Made by a program: the position numbers and the translations under genes. The notes under the pieces are model-generated. The model did no database searches, had not been told where the DNA came from, and was given only the letters and a program-made list of their open reading frames with translations. From VRUE01 sp963702575 (GTDB lineage Bacteria; Actinomycetota; Thermoleophilia; Solirubrobacterales; 70-9): a DNA stretch of 64,000 nt. The stretch lies in the NCBI GenBank assembly GCA_963702575.1, contig CAVPCU010000006.1:186001-250000 (forward strand), written 5' to 3'. Below, in pieces: positions 52,225 to 60,366 of the stretch. Position 1 is the first letter of the stretch. Each line of letters starts with the position of its first letter.

Positions 52225-54580
52225 TCTCGGCAGCGCCCTCCTGGCGCTCGCCTTCCTGACGACGGTCTTCGCCGCCGGAGTGGCGCTGGCCGGCCGCCAC
52301 GGCGACCGCCGCCGGATCGTGCTCGCCCGCCGTGCCGTCTACGCCGTTTGCGCCCTGCTCACCGTCTGCGTCGTCCTGATCGAGTCCGCCTTCCTCGGCG
52401 ACGACTTCTCGCTCAAGATCGTCCAGCAGCACTCCTCGCTGGAGACGCCGACCTTCTACAAGCTGGCGGCGATGTGGTCGAGCCAGGAAGGCTCGCTGCT
52501 GCTCTGGGCCTGGGTCCTCTCGATTGCCTCCTCGCTCGCCCTCTTCGCGACCCGCAACCGGCTGCGCGAGATCGTCCCCTACGCGACCGCGGTGCTGGCC
52601 GGCGTCGGCGCCTTCTTCACCGGCCTGATGCTGTTCGCCGGCGGCGTCAACCCCTTCGCCACGCTCAGCCCGGCGCCGGCCGACGGGATCGGCCTCAACC
52701 CGCTGCTCCAGCACCCGAGCATGATGATCCACCCGCCGATGCTCTACTCGGGGTACGTCGCCTTCACCATCCCCTTCGCCTTCGCGATCGGCGCCCTGAT
52801 CACCCGCCGCCTCGACGCGGAGTGGATCCGCGCCACCCGCCGCTTCGCCCTGATCGCCTGGGCCTTCCTCGGCCTCGGCCTGCTGCTCGGCGCCCGCTGG
52901 TCCTACACCGAGCTGGGCTGGGGGGGGTACTGGGCCTGGGACCCGGTCGAGAACGCGGCGCTGATGCCGTGGCTCGTCGGCACCGCCTTCCTGCACTCGA
53001 TCATGGTCCAGGAGAAACGCGGCATGCTGAAGGTCTGGAACGCGTGCCTGATCGTCGGCGCCTTCTCGCTGGCGCTGCTCGGCACCTTCCTCGTCCGCTC
53101 GGGCGTGCTCGAGTCGATCCACGCCTTCGGCGAAAGCACCGTCGGCCCCTACATCCTCGGCCTGATCGCCGTCGTCCTGGTCGGCTCGACCGCGCTGATC
53201 GTCTCCCGGCTCGACGACCTGCGCACCGAGAAGCGGATCGACTCGCTCGCCTCGCGCGAGGCCGTCTTCCTGGTCAACAACCTGCTCCTGGTAGCGCTCT
53301 GCGCGACGATCTTCTGGGGCACCTTCTTCCCGCTGATCTCCGAGCTCTTCACCGGCAACAAGTCCTCGCTGGCGGCGCCCTGGTTCGACCGCTACACGAC
53401 GCCGCTGGCGATCCTGCTGGTGCTCTTCACCGGGGTCGGCCCCCTGCTCGCCTGGCGGCGGATCTCCTGGGAGGCGGCGAGACGGGTGTTCGTCGTGCCG
53501 GCGATCGTCGCCGCGGCGACGCTGACGGTGCTGCTGGCGGCGACCGACGCCGGGCGCCGACCCTGGGCGCTCGCCCTCTTCGTCTTCGCCGCCTTCGCCC
53601 TGACCGGGCTGGTGCAGGAGTTCTGGCGCGGCGCCCGCGCGCGCCAATCGCTCGCCGGCGGCTCGCTGCCGACGGCGCTGCTCGGTGTCGTCTCGCGCAA
53701 CCGCCGCCGCTACGGCGGCTACGTCGTCCACATCGGCGTCGCCGTGCTGCTGATCGGCATCGCCGCCTCCTCCAGCTTCCAGACCAACCGCGAAGTGCGC
53801 CTGCGGCCGGGCCAGAGCGCGACCGTCGACGGCCGCAAGGTCACCTACGTGCGCCCGACCGCGAGCGTCGACGGCCTCGCCTTCACCGCGGGCGCCGCTC
53901 TGCGGGTGGAAAAGGACAGCGAAGTATCGACCCTGCACCCGACCCGCCGCTACTACCGGCCGACCGGCGTCGAAGGGGGTGGGATCGCCGCCTACTTCGA
54001 CGGCGAAGCCGACAGCGAAATCGGCCTCAAGGCCGGAGCGGGGAGCGACTTCTGGAGCGCGGTCCAGCCGGACGTCGGCGGGCTGCTCCGGCGGGCCCAC
54101 GCCGCCGACGCGGGCTTCAAGGCCTGCGTGGGCGGCGGTCCCGGGGCGCCGCCGCAGTGCCGCGCGGTGGCGGCGATGATGCGTACGGCCGCCGCCAACC
54201 CGCGACTGCGGCCGGTCGCGCTGGCGCAGATAGAACGGCTGCAGCTGGCGACGGCGAAGCAGATCGCCCGCGGCTACGTCGCCGAAGCGAGTCCGGCGAC
54301 CTTCAAGGTGATCGTCAACCCGCTCGTCACCTGGATCTGGATCGGCGGCCTGATCGCCCTCTCCGGGGCGCTGATCGCGGTCTGGCCGGCCCGCGGCGCC
54401 AGGCGTCGCCCGGCGGCCGCCGACGGCGACCTCGAGGCGCTGAAGGAAGCCAAGTACCGCGAGATCCGCGACGCCGAGCTCGACCACGCGGCCGGCAAGC
54501 TCTCCGACGAGGATTTCGCCCTGCTCGACGCGGAGCTGCGCGAAGAGGCGGTGGAGATCCTTGACCGCGAGCCGGTCTAG
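52217..54580 (+). CDS. ccmF: Cytochrome c haem lyase CcmF with CcmI-like C-terminal tail
   Basis: This 787-residue multi-pass protein contains the WWD-type haem-handling motif WGGYWAWDPVENAALMPWL, HPSMMIHPPMLYSGYV, and conserved periplasmic histidines. A large periplasmic loop lies before the last membrane helix (VTWIWIGGLIALSGALIAVW). After that helix, residues about 735-785 (DLEALKEAKYREIRDAELDH...GKLSDEDFALLDAELREEA) match the short helical N-terminal segment of CcmI proteins, suggesting a fusion. It joins haem to apocytochrome c with CcmE and the CcmGH pair at 32.5-33.5 kb. Confidence 0.88.
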   Translation: MASLGSALLALAFLTTVFAAGVALAGRHGDRRRIVLARRAVYAVCALLTVCVVLIESAFLGDDFSLKIVQQHSSLETPTFYKLAAMWSSQEGSLLLWAWVLSIASSLALFATRNRLREIVPYATAVLAGVGAFFTGLMLFAGGVNPFATLSPAPADGIGLNPLLQHPSMMIHPPMLYSGYVAFTIPFAFAIGALITRRLDAEWIRATRRFALIAWAFLGLGLLLGARWSYTELGWGGYWAWDPVENAALMPWLVGTAFLHSIMVQEKRGMLKVWNACLIVGAFSLALLGTFLVRSGVLESIHAFGESTVGPYILGLIAVVLVGSTALIVSRLDDLRTEKRIDSLASREAVFLVNNLLLVALCATIFWGTFFPLISELFTGNKSSLAAPWFDRYTTPLAILLVLFTGVGPLLAWRRISWEAARRVFVVPAIVAAATLTVLLAATDAGRRPWALALFVFAAFALTGLVQEFWRGARARQSLAGGSLPTALLGVVSRNRRRYGGYVVHIGVAVLLIGIAASSSFQTNREVRLRPGQSATVDGRKVTYVRPTASVDGLAFTAGAALRVEKDSEVSTLHPTRRYYRPTGVEGGGIAAYFDGEADSEIGLKAGAGSDFWSAVQPDVGGLLRRAHAADAGFKACVGGGPGAPPQCRAVAAMMRTAAANPRLRPVALAQIERLQLATAKQIARGYVAEASPATFKVIVNPLVTWIWIGGLIALSGALIAVWPARGARRRPAAADGDLEALKEAKYREIRDAELDHAAGKLSDEDFALLDAELREEAVEILDREPV

Positions 54581-54581
54581 C

Positions 54582-55517
54582 GTGCGCGTCCTGGCCTGGC
54601 TGGTGGCCTGCCTCGGCCTGCTCGTCGCCGCCCCCGGCGCCTGGGCGGGCGGGCATGCAACGGGCGCCCGCTCGGCGAGCGCCTCGCCGCGCCAGGCGCT
54701 GCGCTTCTGGACGCCGGCGCGGATGCGGGCCGCGCGGCCGCTCGAGGCGCCCGCGCCCAGGGGCGGGGGGCTGGCGCGGGCATCCGCCCTGACCGCAGGC
54801 GGCAACCCGGCTGCGGCGACGGTCTCGGACTTCGCCCCCGTCCCCGACCCGACGGCTCCCGGATTCAGGGTCAACGGTGCTGTCTTCATCGTCCTTCCCC
54901 ACCACCTCGGGTTCGGCCGCTGCTCGGGCACCTCGGTCGAGGCGGCCAACCGCAGCGTCGTCGTCACCGCCGGGCACTGCGTCAACGAGGGCGGGCATTG
55001 GTTCAACCAGGACTGGGCCTTCGTCCCCGGCTACCACGACGGCCAGCGGCCCTTCGGCGTCTTCGTCGCCAGGTGGCTCGGCGCCACCGCGCCCTGGATC
55101 GAAGGCAGCGAGAACGGCGACGTCGGGGCCGCCGTGGTCGGCCGCAACGAACGCGGCGAGAGCCTCGGCGCCGCGGTCGGCGGCGACGGGATCGGCTTCG
55201 GCCTCCCGCCGGGGCAGGTCTTCGACGTCCACGGCTACCCGGTGGGGCCGCCCTTCGACGGCGCCAGCCAGCGGCTCTGCGCGGGCACTCCGTTCCTCGG
55301 CCACGACGTCGCCTCGTTCCTGATGCCCGGGCCGCTCAACCTGGCGCTGAGCTGCGAAGTGACCGGCGGCGCCTCCGGCGGCGGTTGGACGATCGATGGC
55401 AACGTCCTCGACGGGGTCACCGATTACGGCTACGGCGACGACCCGACCACCGACTTCGGCGCCTACTTCGGCGGCGCCGTCAGGTCCCTCTACGAGCGTG
55501 CCGCGGGGATGCGATGA
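54582..55517 (+). CDS. Secreted trypsin-like serine protease
   Basis: This 311-residue protein runs from GTG 54582, just after the ccmF stop, with signal peptide VLAWLVACLGLLVAAPGAWA. The catalytic triad is likely His in VVTAGHCVNEGG, Asp in GSENGDVGAAVVG and Ser in VTGGASGGGW (chymotrypsin fold, GxSGG). Cysteines near the His and Ser probably form disulfides. Substrate unknown. The next gene overlaps its stop by 4 bases, so a second exported protein is co-expressed. Confidence 0.83.
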   Translation: MRVLAWLVACLGLLVAAPGAWAGGHATGARSASASPRQALRFWTPARMRAARPLEAPAPRGGGLARASALTAGGNPAAATVSDFAPVPDPTAPGFRVNGAVFIVLPHHLGFGRCSGTSVEAANRSVVVTAGHCVNEGGHWFNQDWAFVPGYHDGQRPFGVFVARWLGATAPWIEGSENGDVGAAVVGRNERGESLGAAVGGDGIGFGLPPGQVFDVHGYPVGPPFDGASQRLCAGTPFLGHDVASFLMPGPLNLALSCEVTGGASGGGWTIDGNVLDGVTDYGYGDDPTTDFGAYFGGAVRSLYERAAGMR

Positions 55518-56554
55518 GACGGCTTGGTCCGGCCCTCGCCGCGGCGCTCTGCCTGGCGCTCCTCGCCGCCCCGGCGGCGCTCGCCGCCCCCCAGCCGCGC
55601 CCGGCGGCGGGGCTGCGGGCCGAAGCGTCGCGGATCGACCGCGAGCTGGCGCTGCTCGGCCGCGTCTCGGGGCCGCCCGGCCTGCCTCGGCATGGGGTCG
55701 TGGTGCGCGTCGGCTTCGAAAATCGGGACGGCTACGAGATCTCGGTGCTGGCCTACGGGCAGACGGTCGTCCTCGGCGTCACCCGTGGACACGGGATCTT
55801 CGATTTTCGGACCAGCCTCTACCTGGCCCACGGAAGGGTCACGCCCACCTCCGTCCGCGCCTCCTTCGCCGGCCGCGGCAGCGTCTCGCTGCGGTTGCGG
55901 TCGGGCGGCCGGGTCCTGCGCCTTCCCGACGGCCTCCACTGCCCGCACCCGGCCGGCGGCGTCGTCGGCCGCAGCGGCGTCTACGTCGGCCGGGTCAGCT
56001 TCGACGGCGAGGCCGGCTTCACGTCGGTCGACGCACGCCGCGCGCCGGGCGCGGCGATCGAGGTCGGCGCGCTCACCACGTGCCTGGGGCCGCTGCTGGG
56101 CCGTGCCGGGTCGAGCGCCGCCGATCTTCCGGGCTCGGGCGCGGCGCCGTCGGGGCAAGCCGTGCCGGGCACTCCGACCCACCCGACGCCGGGAGCGAAG
56201 CCGACCGCGCTCTCCGCAGACGCCAAACTGCCGCTCTCGCGCACCGTCTTCGCCGCCGAAGCCCACGGCACGCGCACGCCGCTCTTCTTCGCCGTCAGCC
56301 AGAGCAGCGAGGGCGCGCTCGGCATCGCCCGCTACGCCGTCGCCGAAGGTCCGCCGGCTTCGTTCTCCTTCGACGACGCGCTCTCGCTCGCCGGCGTCAC
56401 GCCGCCGCCGCCGTTCAGCGGCAGCGCGACCTTCCAGCGCGGCGCCGGGGCGGCGAAGAGCTGGAGCGGCTCGCTCGCCGTCTCCTTCCTCGGCGCGCCC
56501 GGCGTCGCCCTCACCGGCCCGCGGTTCGACGCCCAGCTCACCCGCGGCTGGTAG
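55514..56554 (+). CDS. Secreted protein of unknown function
   Basis: This 346-residue protein has signal peptide LGPALAAALCLALLAAPAALA. The mature protein is beta-rich with a first domain (VVVRVGFENRDGYEISVLAYG ... GHGIFDFRTSLYLAHGRV), a Pro/Ser linker near residue 215, and a second domain (LPLSRTVFAAEAHGTRTPLFF ... SWSGSLAVSFLGAPGVAL). No catalytic motif is recognised. It is translationally coupled to the serine protease and may be its partner or substrate. Confidence 0.68.
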   Translation: MRRLGPALAAALCLALLAAPAALAAPQPRPAAGLRAEASRIDRELALLGRVSGPPGLPRHGVVVRVGFENRDGYEISVLAYGQTVVLGVTRGHGIFDFRTSLYLAHGRVTPTSVRASFAGRGSVSLRLRSGGRVLRLPDGLHCPHPAGGVVGRSGVYVGRVSFDGEAGFTSVDARRAPGAAIEVGALTTCLGPLLGRAGSSAADLPGSGAAPSGQAVPGTPTHPTPGAKPTALSADAKLPLSRTVFAAEAHGTRTPLFFAVSQSSEGALGIARYAVAEGPPASFSFDDALSLAGVTPPPPFSGSATFQRGAGAAKSWSGSLAVSFLGAPGVALTGPRFDAQLTRGW

Positions 56555-56566
56555 CGCCGGCGGCGC

Positions 56567-56791
56567 TCAGATCTTCAGCAGCACCAGGGTGTTGGCGAAG
56601 AAGAGGACGGCGAAGAAGACCGTCGCCCGGTCGAGGTTGCGCTCGACCATCGAGCCGCCGCCGAAGGAGCTGCCACCGCCGCCGATGCCGAAGGCGCCCG
56701 AGAGACCCGCGTCTTTCCCCGAGTGCAGCAGGATGAGGAAGACGAGGACCGCGGCGATGATCACCTGCAGGATGGCGAGAAGCGTGTACAC
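56567..56791 (-). CDS. secG: Protein translocase subunit SecG
   Basis: This 74-residue protein has two membrane helices (LLAILQVIIAAVLVFLILLHSG and ATVFFAVLFFANTLVLLKI) linked by a Gly/Ser loop (GGGGSSFGGG), the standard SecG plan. GTG start at 56791. In many actinobacteria secG follows tpiA; here it stands alone, over 30 kb from the glycolysis operon. Confidence 0.9.
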   Translation of the reverse strand: MYTLLAILQVIIAAVLVFLILLHSGKDAGLSGAFGIGGGGSSFGGGSMVERNLDRATVFFAVLFFANTLVLLKI

Positions 56792-56843
56792 GGGCGGGAT
56801 GGTAGCGGGCGGTCACCAGAGTTGGGCGCCGCCGGGCTGTTGC

Positions 56844-56885
56844 CCGGGCCGGGTCTGAGCCGCTGGGGTTCCAGACCCGGCCCGG
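56844..56885. terminator. Strong GC hairpin (14-bp stem)
   Basis: Exact 14-base arms (56844-56857 CCGGGCCGGGTCTG and 56872-56885) flank a 14-base loop. No T-run follows on either strand. It lies downstream of the small peptide gene on the minus strand and upstream of secG, so it could end the peptide transcript or protect its 3' end. Confidence 0.5.
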
Positions 56886-56900
56886 AGTGGGGATGGCTGG

Positions 56901-56960
56901 TCAGCCGGACTTGGCGACGGACAGGACCGGCGCGGTCGCTGGGATTACGGCGAGCTTCAT
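56901..56960 (-). CDS. Candidate 19-residue peptide gene
   Basis: On the minus strand a near-perfect ribosome-binding site (GAGGAGG, 6 bases upstream) precedes ATG 56958-56960 and a 19-codon frame encoding MKLAVIPATAPVLSVAKSG, then TGA. G/C fills most third positions. The gene sits between a strong hairpin and a 19-bp inverted repeat, and is divergent from a duplicated winged-helix regulator. The peptide could be a signal, a leader or a modified-peptide precursor; I see no maturation enzyme nearby, and only the ribosome site and context support it. Confidence 0.45.
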   Translation of the reverse strand: MKLAVIPATAPVLSVAKSG

Positions 56961-57022
56961 CTTGCACCTCCTCGTTAGTCATCAGGCAATCTGCGAGCAT
57001 TCACATGGCGTGAATAGCCCAT

Positions 57023-57041
57023 GGGAACTCTCAGAGTTCCC
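57023..57041. promoter_or_regulatory. Inverted repeat between the peptide gene and the winged-helix regulator
   Basis: GGGAACTCT / AGAGTTCCC, exact 9-base arms around a single C, lie 53 bases upstream of the regulator ATG (57094) and 63 bases upstream of the divergent peptide ATG. Likely an operator. The surrounding 56961-57093 is AT-richer than average and otherwise shows nothing I can name. Confidence 0.55.
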
Positions 57042-57093
57042 GTCAGATAACCGTTTAGACTTACGCGGCCAGCGGTCGGAAAGGATTCGGGTA

Positions 57094-58332
57094 ATGCCAG
57101 CGGAGGCAAAGATCAAGATCGGCGCCAAGCCGTGGGCGTACCTGCGGCGCCTGTCTGTCGTTCTCGCCTACGACCTGCGCTTGACGATCGTGACCGAGCT
57201 CTTCCTGCGGGAAATGAGCCCGAGCCAGTTCTACAGGGAGTTCGGCGGGGGCTCGGCGGCGAGGGTCGAACGCCACTTCAAGAGGCTCGCCGAGTACGGC
57301 TGGCTGCGGTTGGTGAGGGAAGAGTCGGGGGGCAGGCGTCGCGGGGGGTGCGAGCATTTCTACCGCGCAACCGAACTTGCGATTCTCGACCTCGAGACCT
57401 TTTCGCTATTTCCCTACTCGATTAGGGCAGCGTTCAGCTGGACGACCTTCAAGCAGCTTGGAGCACGGTTCCGGGAGGCGCTGGAGGCGGGTACGTTCGA
57501 TGCCTCACCGGACCGTATCCTCGACTTCACTTCTCTCGACGTCGACGAGCTGGGGCGTGAGCGAGTCATCGCTGCTCTCGACGACCTGTTCGATGCCTTG
57601 CAGGAGGAGCAAGCCGAGGCAAGGCTTCGCATCTTCGAGTCCGGCGAGAAGCCGCTTTTGATGACGGTGGGCCTGGCAGTGTTCGAGTCGCCAGGCGTGC
57701 TTCGAGATGCGCCGGGGGGCCCGTACCTGGCGGAAGGCGCCGATAGCCTCGCCCCCGCGTGCGGGCGCCTCTCCAAGGTGGTGGCCGACGAGGTGTGCCT
57801 GAGCATCCTCGACGAGCTGAACTCGAGGGAGATGAGCGTGACTCAGTACCACCGGGAGATTGGAGGCGCTTCGAAGGCGGCGATTCGCTACCGCTTCGAG
57901 ATGCTCGAGGGAATCGCTTGCTTGGTGAAGGTCGGCAAGATGCCCCGCGACGGACGCCGGGGTCCGCGCGAGCATGTCTACCGCGCGGCCGGGCCGGTGC
58001 TCGCCGACGACGGCGTCTGGTCTGGCGTGTCGGACTCGATCAAGTCCGGTGGCGGCTGGAAGACCTTCATGCAGCTAACAGACGAGGTCAAAGAGGCGAT
58101 CAAGGCCGGAACGCTCGACGCCCGTCCCGACCGTCACCTCACCTGGTTGCTCCTCTCGCTCGACAGGCGCGGCTGGGAGAACGCGATCGCGGCGATCGAC
58201 GCCGGGCTCGCGTTCGTCGCCGAGGAGCGGGAGACGGCGGCGCTCCGCCTAGCCAAGTCCGACGAGCCGCCGATGACGACGACCGTCGCGGCGCTGGCCT
58301 TCGAGTCCCCGCGGGGCTCGGAAAAGCCCTGA
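57094..58332 (+). CDS. Duplicated winged-helix regulator-like protein
   Basis: This 412-residue protein consists of two homologous halves of about 200 residues. Each has a winged helix (LTIVTELFLREMSPSQFYREFGG in half one; VCLSILDELNSREMSVTQYHREIGG in half two), a wing with GCEHFYRA or REHVYRA, then W(T/K)TF.QL..... EAI/AL.AGT(F/L)DA.PDR, and an ending VGLAVFESP or AALAFESP. No enzyme motif is present. ATG 57094 fits the spacing from the inverted repeat. It is probably a DNA-binding regulator of its own region or the divergent peptide gene. Confidence 0.72.
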   Translation: MPAEAKIKIGAKPWAYLRRLSVVLAYDLRLTIVTELFLREMSPSQFYREFGGGSAARVERHFKRLAEYGWLRLVREESGGRRRGGCEHFYRATELAILDLETFSLFPYSIRAAFSWTTFKQLGARFREALEAGTFDASPDRILDFTSLDVDELGRERVIAALDDLFDALQEEQAEARLRIFESGEKPLLMTVGLAVFESPGVLRDAPGGPYLAEGADSLAPACGRLSKVVADEVCLSILDELNSREMSVTQYHREIGGASKAAIRYRFEMLEGIACLVKVGKMPRDGRRGPREHVYRAAGPVLADDGVWSGVSDSIKSGGGWKTFMQLTDEVKEAIKAGTLDARPDRHLTWLLLSLDRRGWENAIAAIDAGLAFVAEERETAALRLAKSDEPPMTTTVAALAFESPRGSEKP

Positions 58333-58462
58333 CGCACCGACCGCTCTCCAATTATGCGGTGAATTCGATGTGAAAAGCGCTGCTAAATATTCCTACACTG
58401 CCGCCGTAGTTCCTTAATAGCCACAGTCGATCGACTCGATTTGGGACGGAGGATGGTTAAGA

Positions 58463-58897
58463 ATGGCAAAGCCAAACCGGCAGCCGAAGGCGAGCAAGGG
58501 CAGCGGCGCTAGGAAAAAGAGCGCCAAAGGAGGGGAGAACGGCAAGCCCTACAAGGAAGAGGATCTGATCCGCGGCCTGAACCACGCGATCAGGCGGCAG
58601 GCGCTGCGCACCCTGCATGCCTCGAAGACGCCGATGGGCCCGGCCCAGGTGGATACGAAGCTGCAGCTCGGCAAAGCCCCCAAGGACCGGCTGAGCCAGG
58701 TCAGCTACCACATGAAGACTCTCGCTCAGCTGAGGATCATCTCCCTGGTCGACGAACAGCAGGTCCGCGGGGCGATGGAGCACATCTACGCCTCCGAGGT
58801 CGCCGACGACGCCTGGGTTCGGAGCACGCTGAAGCGGACGCAGGAGGCCGACGAAGCGGAGCTGTGGCCGGAGGGGAGACCGAAAGCCTCGTCCTGA
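58463..58897 (+). CDS. Winged-helix transcription regulator (paralogue of 46713 gene)
   Basis: This 144-residue protein has a Lys-rich disordered N-terminus (residues 1-30), then LIRGLNHAIRRQALRTLHASKT, a recognition helix region RLSQVSYHMKTLAQLRIISLV and DEQQVRGAMEHIYASE. The block EQQVRGA.EH.Y is shared with the protein at 46713-47012. No ligand- or metal-binding residues are evident. GGACGGAGG occurs 12-20 bases upstream. Target unknown. Confidence 0.76.
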   Translation: MAKPNRQPKASKGSGARKKSAKGGENGKPYKEEDLIRGLNHAIRRQALRTLHASKTPMGPAQVDTKLQLGKAPKDRLSQVSYHMKTLAQLRIISLVDEQQVRGAMEHIYASEVADDAWVRSTLKRTQEADEAELWPEGRPKASS

Positions 58898-58964
58898 GGG
58901 GAGCCCTGCCCGTACGCTGACATTCCTTGCAGTCGTGTTGCGGTCGTTGACATGAACCGCTAAT

Positions 58965-58990
58965 CTGTCAACCAAGCGGACGGTTGACAG
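58965..58990. promoter_or_regulatory. Inverted repeat, probable TetR operator before alkB
   Basis: CTGTCAACC / GGTTGACAG, exact 9-base arms with an 8-base spacer, end 21 bases before the alkB ATG. A TTGACA at 58947-58952 lies nearby. The length and symmetry suit a TetR dimer, and the third gene of the operon is a TetR protein. Confidence 0.6.
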
Positions 58991-59011
58991 CGATCTGACA
59001 AGGAGAGGACG

Positions 59012-60193
59012 ATGGAGGCAGCGGCGCACGCGGTCGAATCCGAGCTCAACCCGGCCACCTGGCGGGACCCGAAGCGCTACGCCTGGCTGCTCGGGCTGAT
59101 CGTCCCGCTGCTGCCCTTCCTCGCCTGGGGGCTGGTCGGGCTGACCGGCCTCGGTGTCTTCTGGTTCTACGGCCCGATGCTCGTCTTCGGGATCTTCCCG
59201 CTGCTCGACCTGGTGGTCGGGGCGGACGCCGCGAACCCGCCCGACAGCATCGTCAAGTGGCTCGAACAGGACCGCTACTACCGCTGGTGCACCTACGCCT
59301 TCATCCCGCTCCAGTACGCGGGCCTAGCCTTCGCCTGCTGGCTGTGGGCCGACGGCGGGCTCTCGACCGTCGACTCGATCGGACTGGCGCTGACGATGGG
59401 GATGGTCAGCGGGATCGCGATAAACACCGCCCACGAGCTCGGCCACAAGCGCGACGACCTGGAGAAGTGGCTGAGCAAGGTCGCATTGGCGCAGAGCGGC
59501 TACGGCCACTTCTTCATCGAGCACAATCGCGGCCACCACGTCCGCGTCGCGACGCCGGAGGACCCGGCCAGCGCCCGCCTCGGCGAGAGCTTCTGGACCT
59601 TCCTGCCGCGTACCGTAGCCGGCAGCCTGACCTCGGCCTGGGGGCTGGAGCGGGCGCGCCTCGAGCGCGGCGGCCACCGGGCTCTTTCGATCCGCAACGA
59701 CATCCTCCAGGCCTGGGCGATGACCCTCGTCCTCTTCGCCGCGCTGACCGCGGCCTTCGGCCTCGTCGTCCTGCCCTACCTGGTCCTGCAGGCGGTGCTC
59801 GGTTTCTGCCTGCTCGAGGTCGTCAACTACCTCGAGCACTACGGCCTGCGACGGCAGAAGAAGGAGGACGGGCGCTACGAGCGCTGCCGCCCCGAGCACA
59901 GCTGGAACAGCAACAACGTCGCCTCCAACGTCCTGCTCTACCACCTGCAGCGCCACAGCGACCACCACGCCCACCCGACCCGCCGCTACCAGGCGCTGCG
60001 CCACGTCGACGAGGCGCCGCAGCTCCCCACCGGGTACGCCGGGATGATCCTGCTCGCCGTCTGCCCGCCACTCTGGCGGCGCGTGATGGACCGTCGTCTG
60101 CTCGACCACTACGGCGGCGAGGTGGCGCGAGCCAACATCGAGCCGCGGGCCGAGCGCAAGCTCCTCGCCCGCTACGGGGCGAGGGCTGCATGA
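59012..60193 (+). CDS. alkB: Alkane 1-monooxygenase AlkB
   Basis: This 393-residue membrane di-iron enzyme shows the histidine boxes NTAHELGHKRDD, EHNRGHHVRVATPEDPA and LQRHSDHHAHPTRRYQ, plus NYLEHYGL, and has six hydrophobic helices (for example LLGLIVPLLPFLAWGLVGL). It adds oxygen to the end of medium-chain alkanes or similar substrates. AAGGAGAGG precedes ATG 59012. It is the first gene of alkB-rubredoxin-tetR, with an inverted repeat in the promoter. Confidence 0.95.
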   Translation: MEAAAHAVESELNPATWRDPKRYAWLLGLIVPLLPFLAWGLVGLTGLGVFWFYGPMLVFGIFPLLDLVVGADAANPPDSIVKWLEQDRYYRWCTYAFIPLQYAGLAFACWLWADGGLSTVDSIGLALTMGMVSGIAINTAHELGHKRDDLEKWLSKVALAQSGYGHFFIEHNRGHHVRVATPEDPASARLGESFWTFLPRTVAGSLTSAWGLERARLERGGHRALSIRNDILQAWAMTLVLFAALTAAFGLVVLPYLVLQAVLGFCLLEVVNYLEHYGLRRQKKEDGRYERCRPEHSWNSNNVASNVLLYHLQRHSDHHAHPTRRYQALRHVDEAPQLPTGYAGMILLAVCPPLWRRVMDRRLLDHYGGEVARANIEPRAERKLLARYGARAA

Positions 60194-60366
60194 GCGCCTG
60201 GAGCTGTCCGGCCTGCGGTTACGTCTACGACGAGGACGCCGGCAACCCGCGCGAGGGCTTCCCGCCTGGGATGCCGTGGAGCGAGGTGCCCGACGAGTGG
60301 CACTGCCCCGACTGCGGCGTCCGCGACAAGGTCGACTTCGTGGAGAGCCCCTCTCGAGAAAAATGA
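60190..60366 (+). CDS. rubA: Rubredoxin
   Basis: This 58-residue protein has WSCPACGYVYDEDAGNP and WHCPDCGVRDKVDF, the two CxxC(G) knuckles binding one iron. The second knuckle is the AlkG2-type CPDCG active in electron transfer to AlkB. ATG 60190 overlaps the alkB stop, and its own stop overlaps the tetR ATG. No rubredoxin reductase is in the window. Confidence 0.95.
   Translation: MSAWSCPACGYVYDEDAGNPREGFPPGMPWSEVPDEWHCPDCGVRDKVDFVESPSREK

Noticed and set aside
52205..55006. 933-codon antisense frame opposite ccmF
   Set aside because: The sense strand encodes an unmistakable CcmF with membrane helices and the haem motif; the antisense product is charged low-complexity sequence.
56844..56885. 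Classical rho-independent terminator
   Set aside because: The stem is strong but no T-run follows on either strand, so it is listed as a hairpin of uncertain role.
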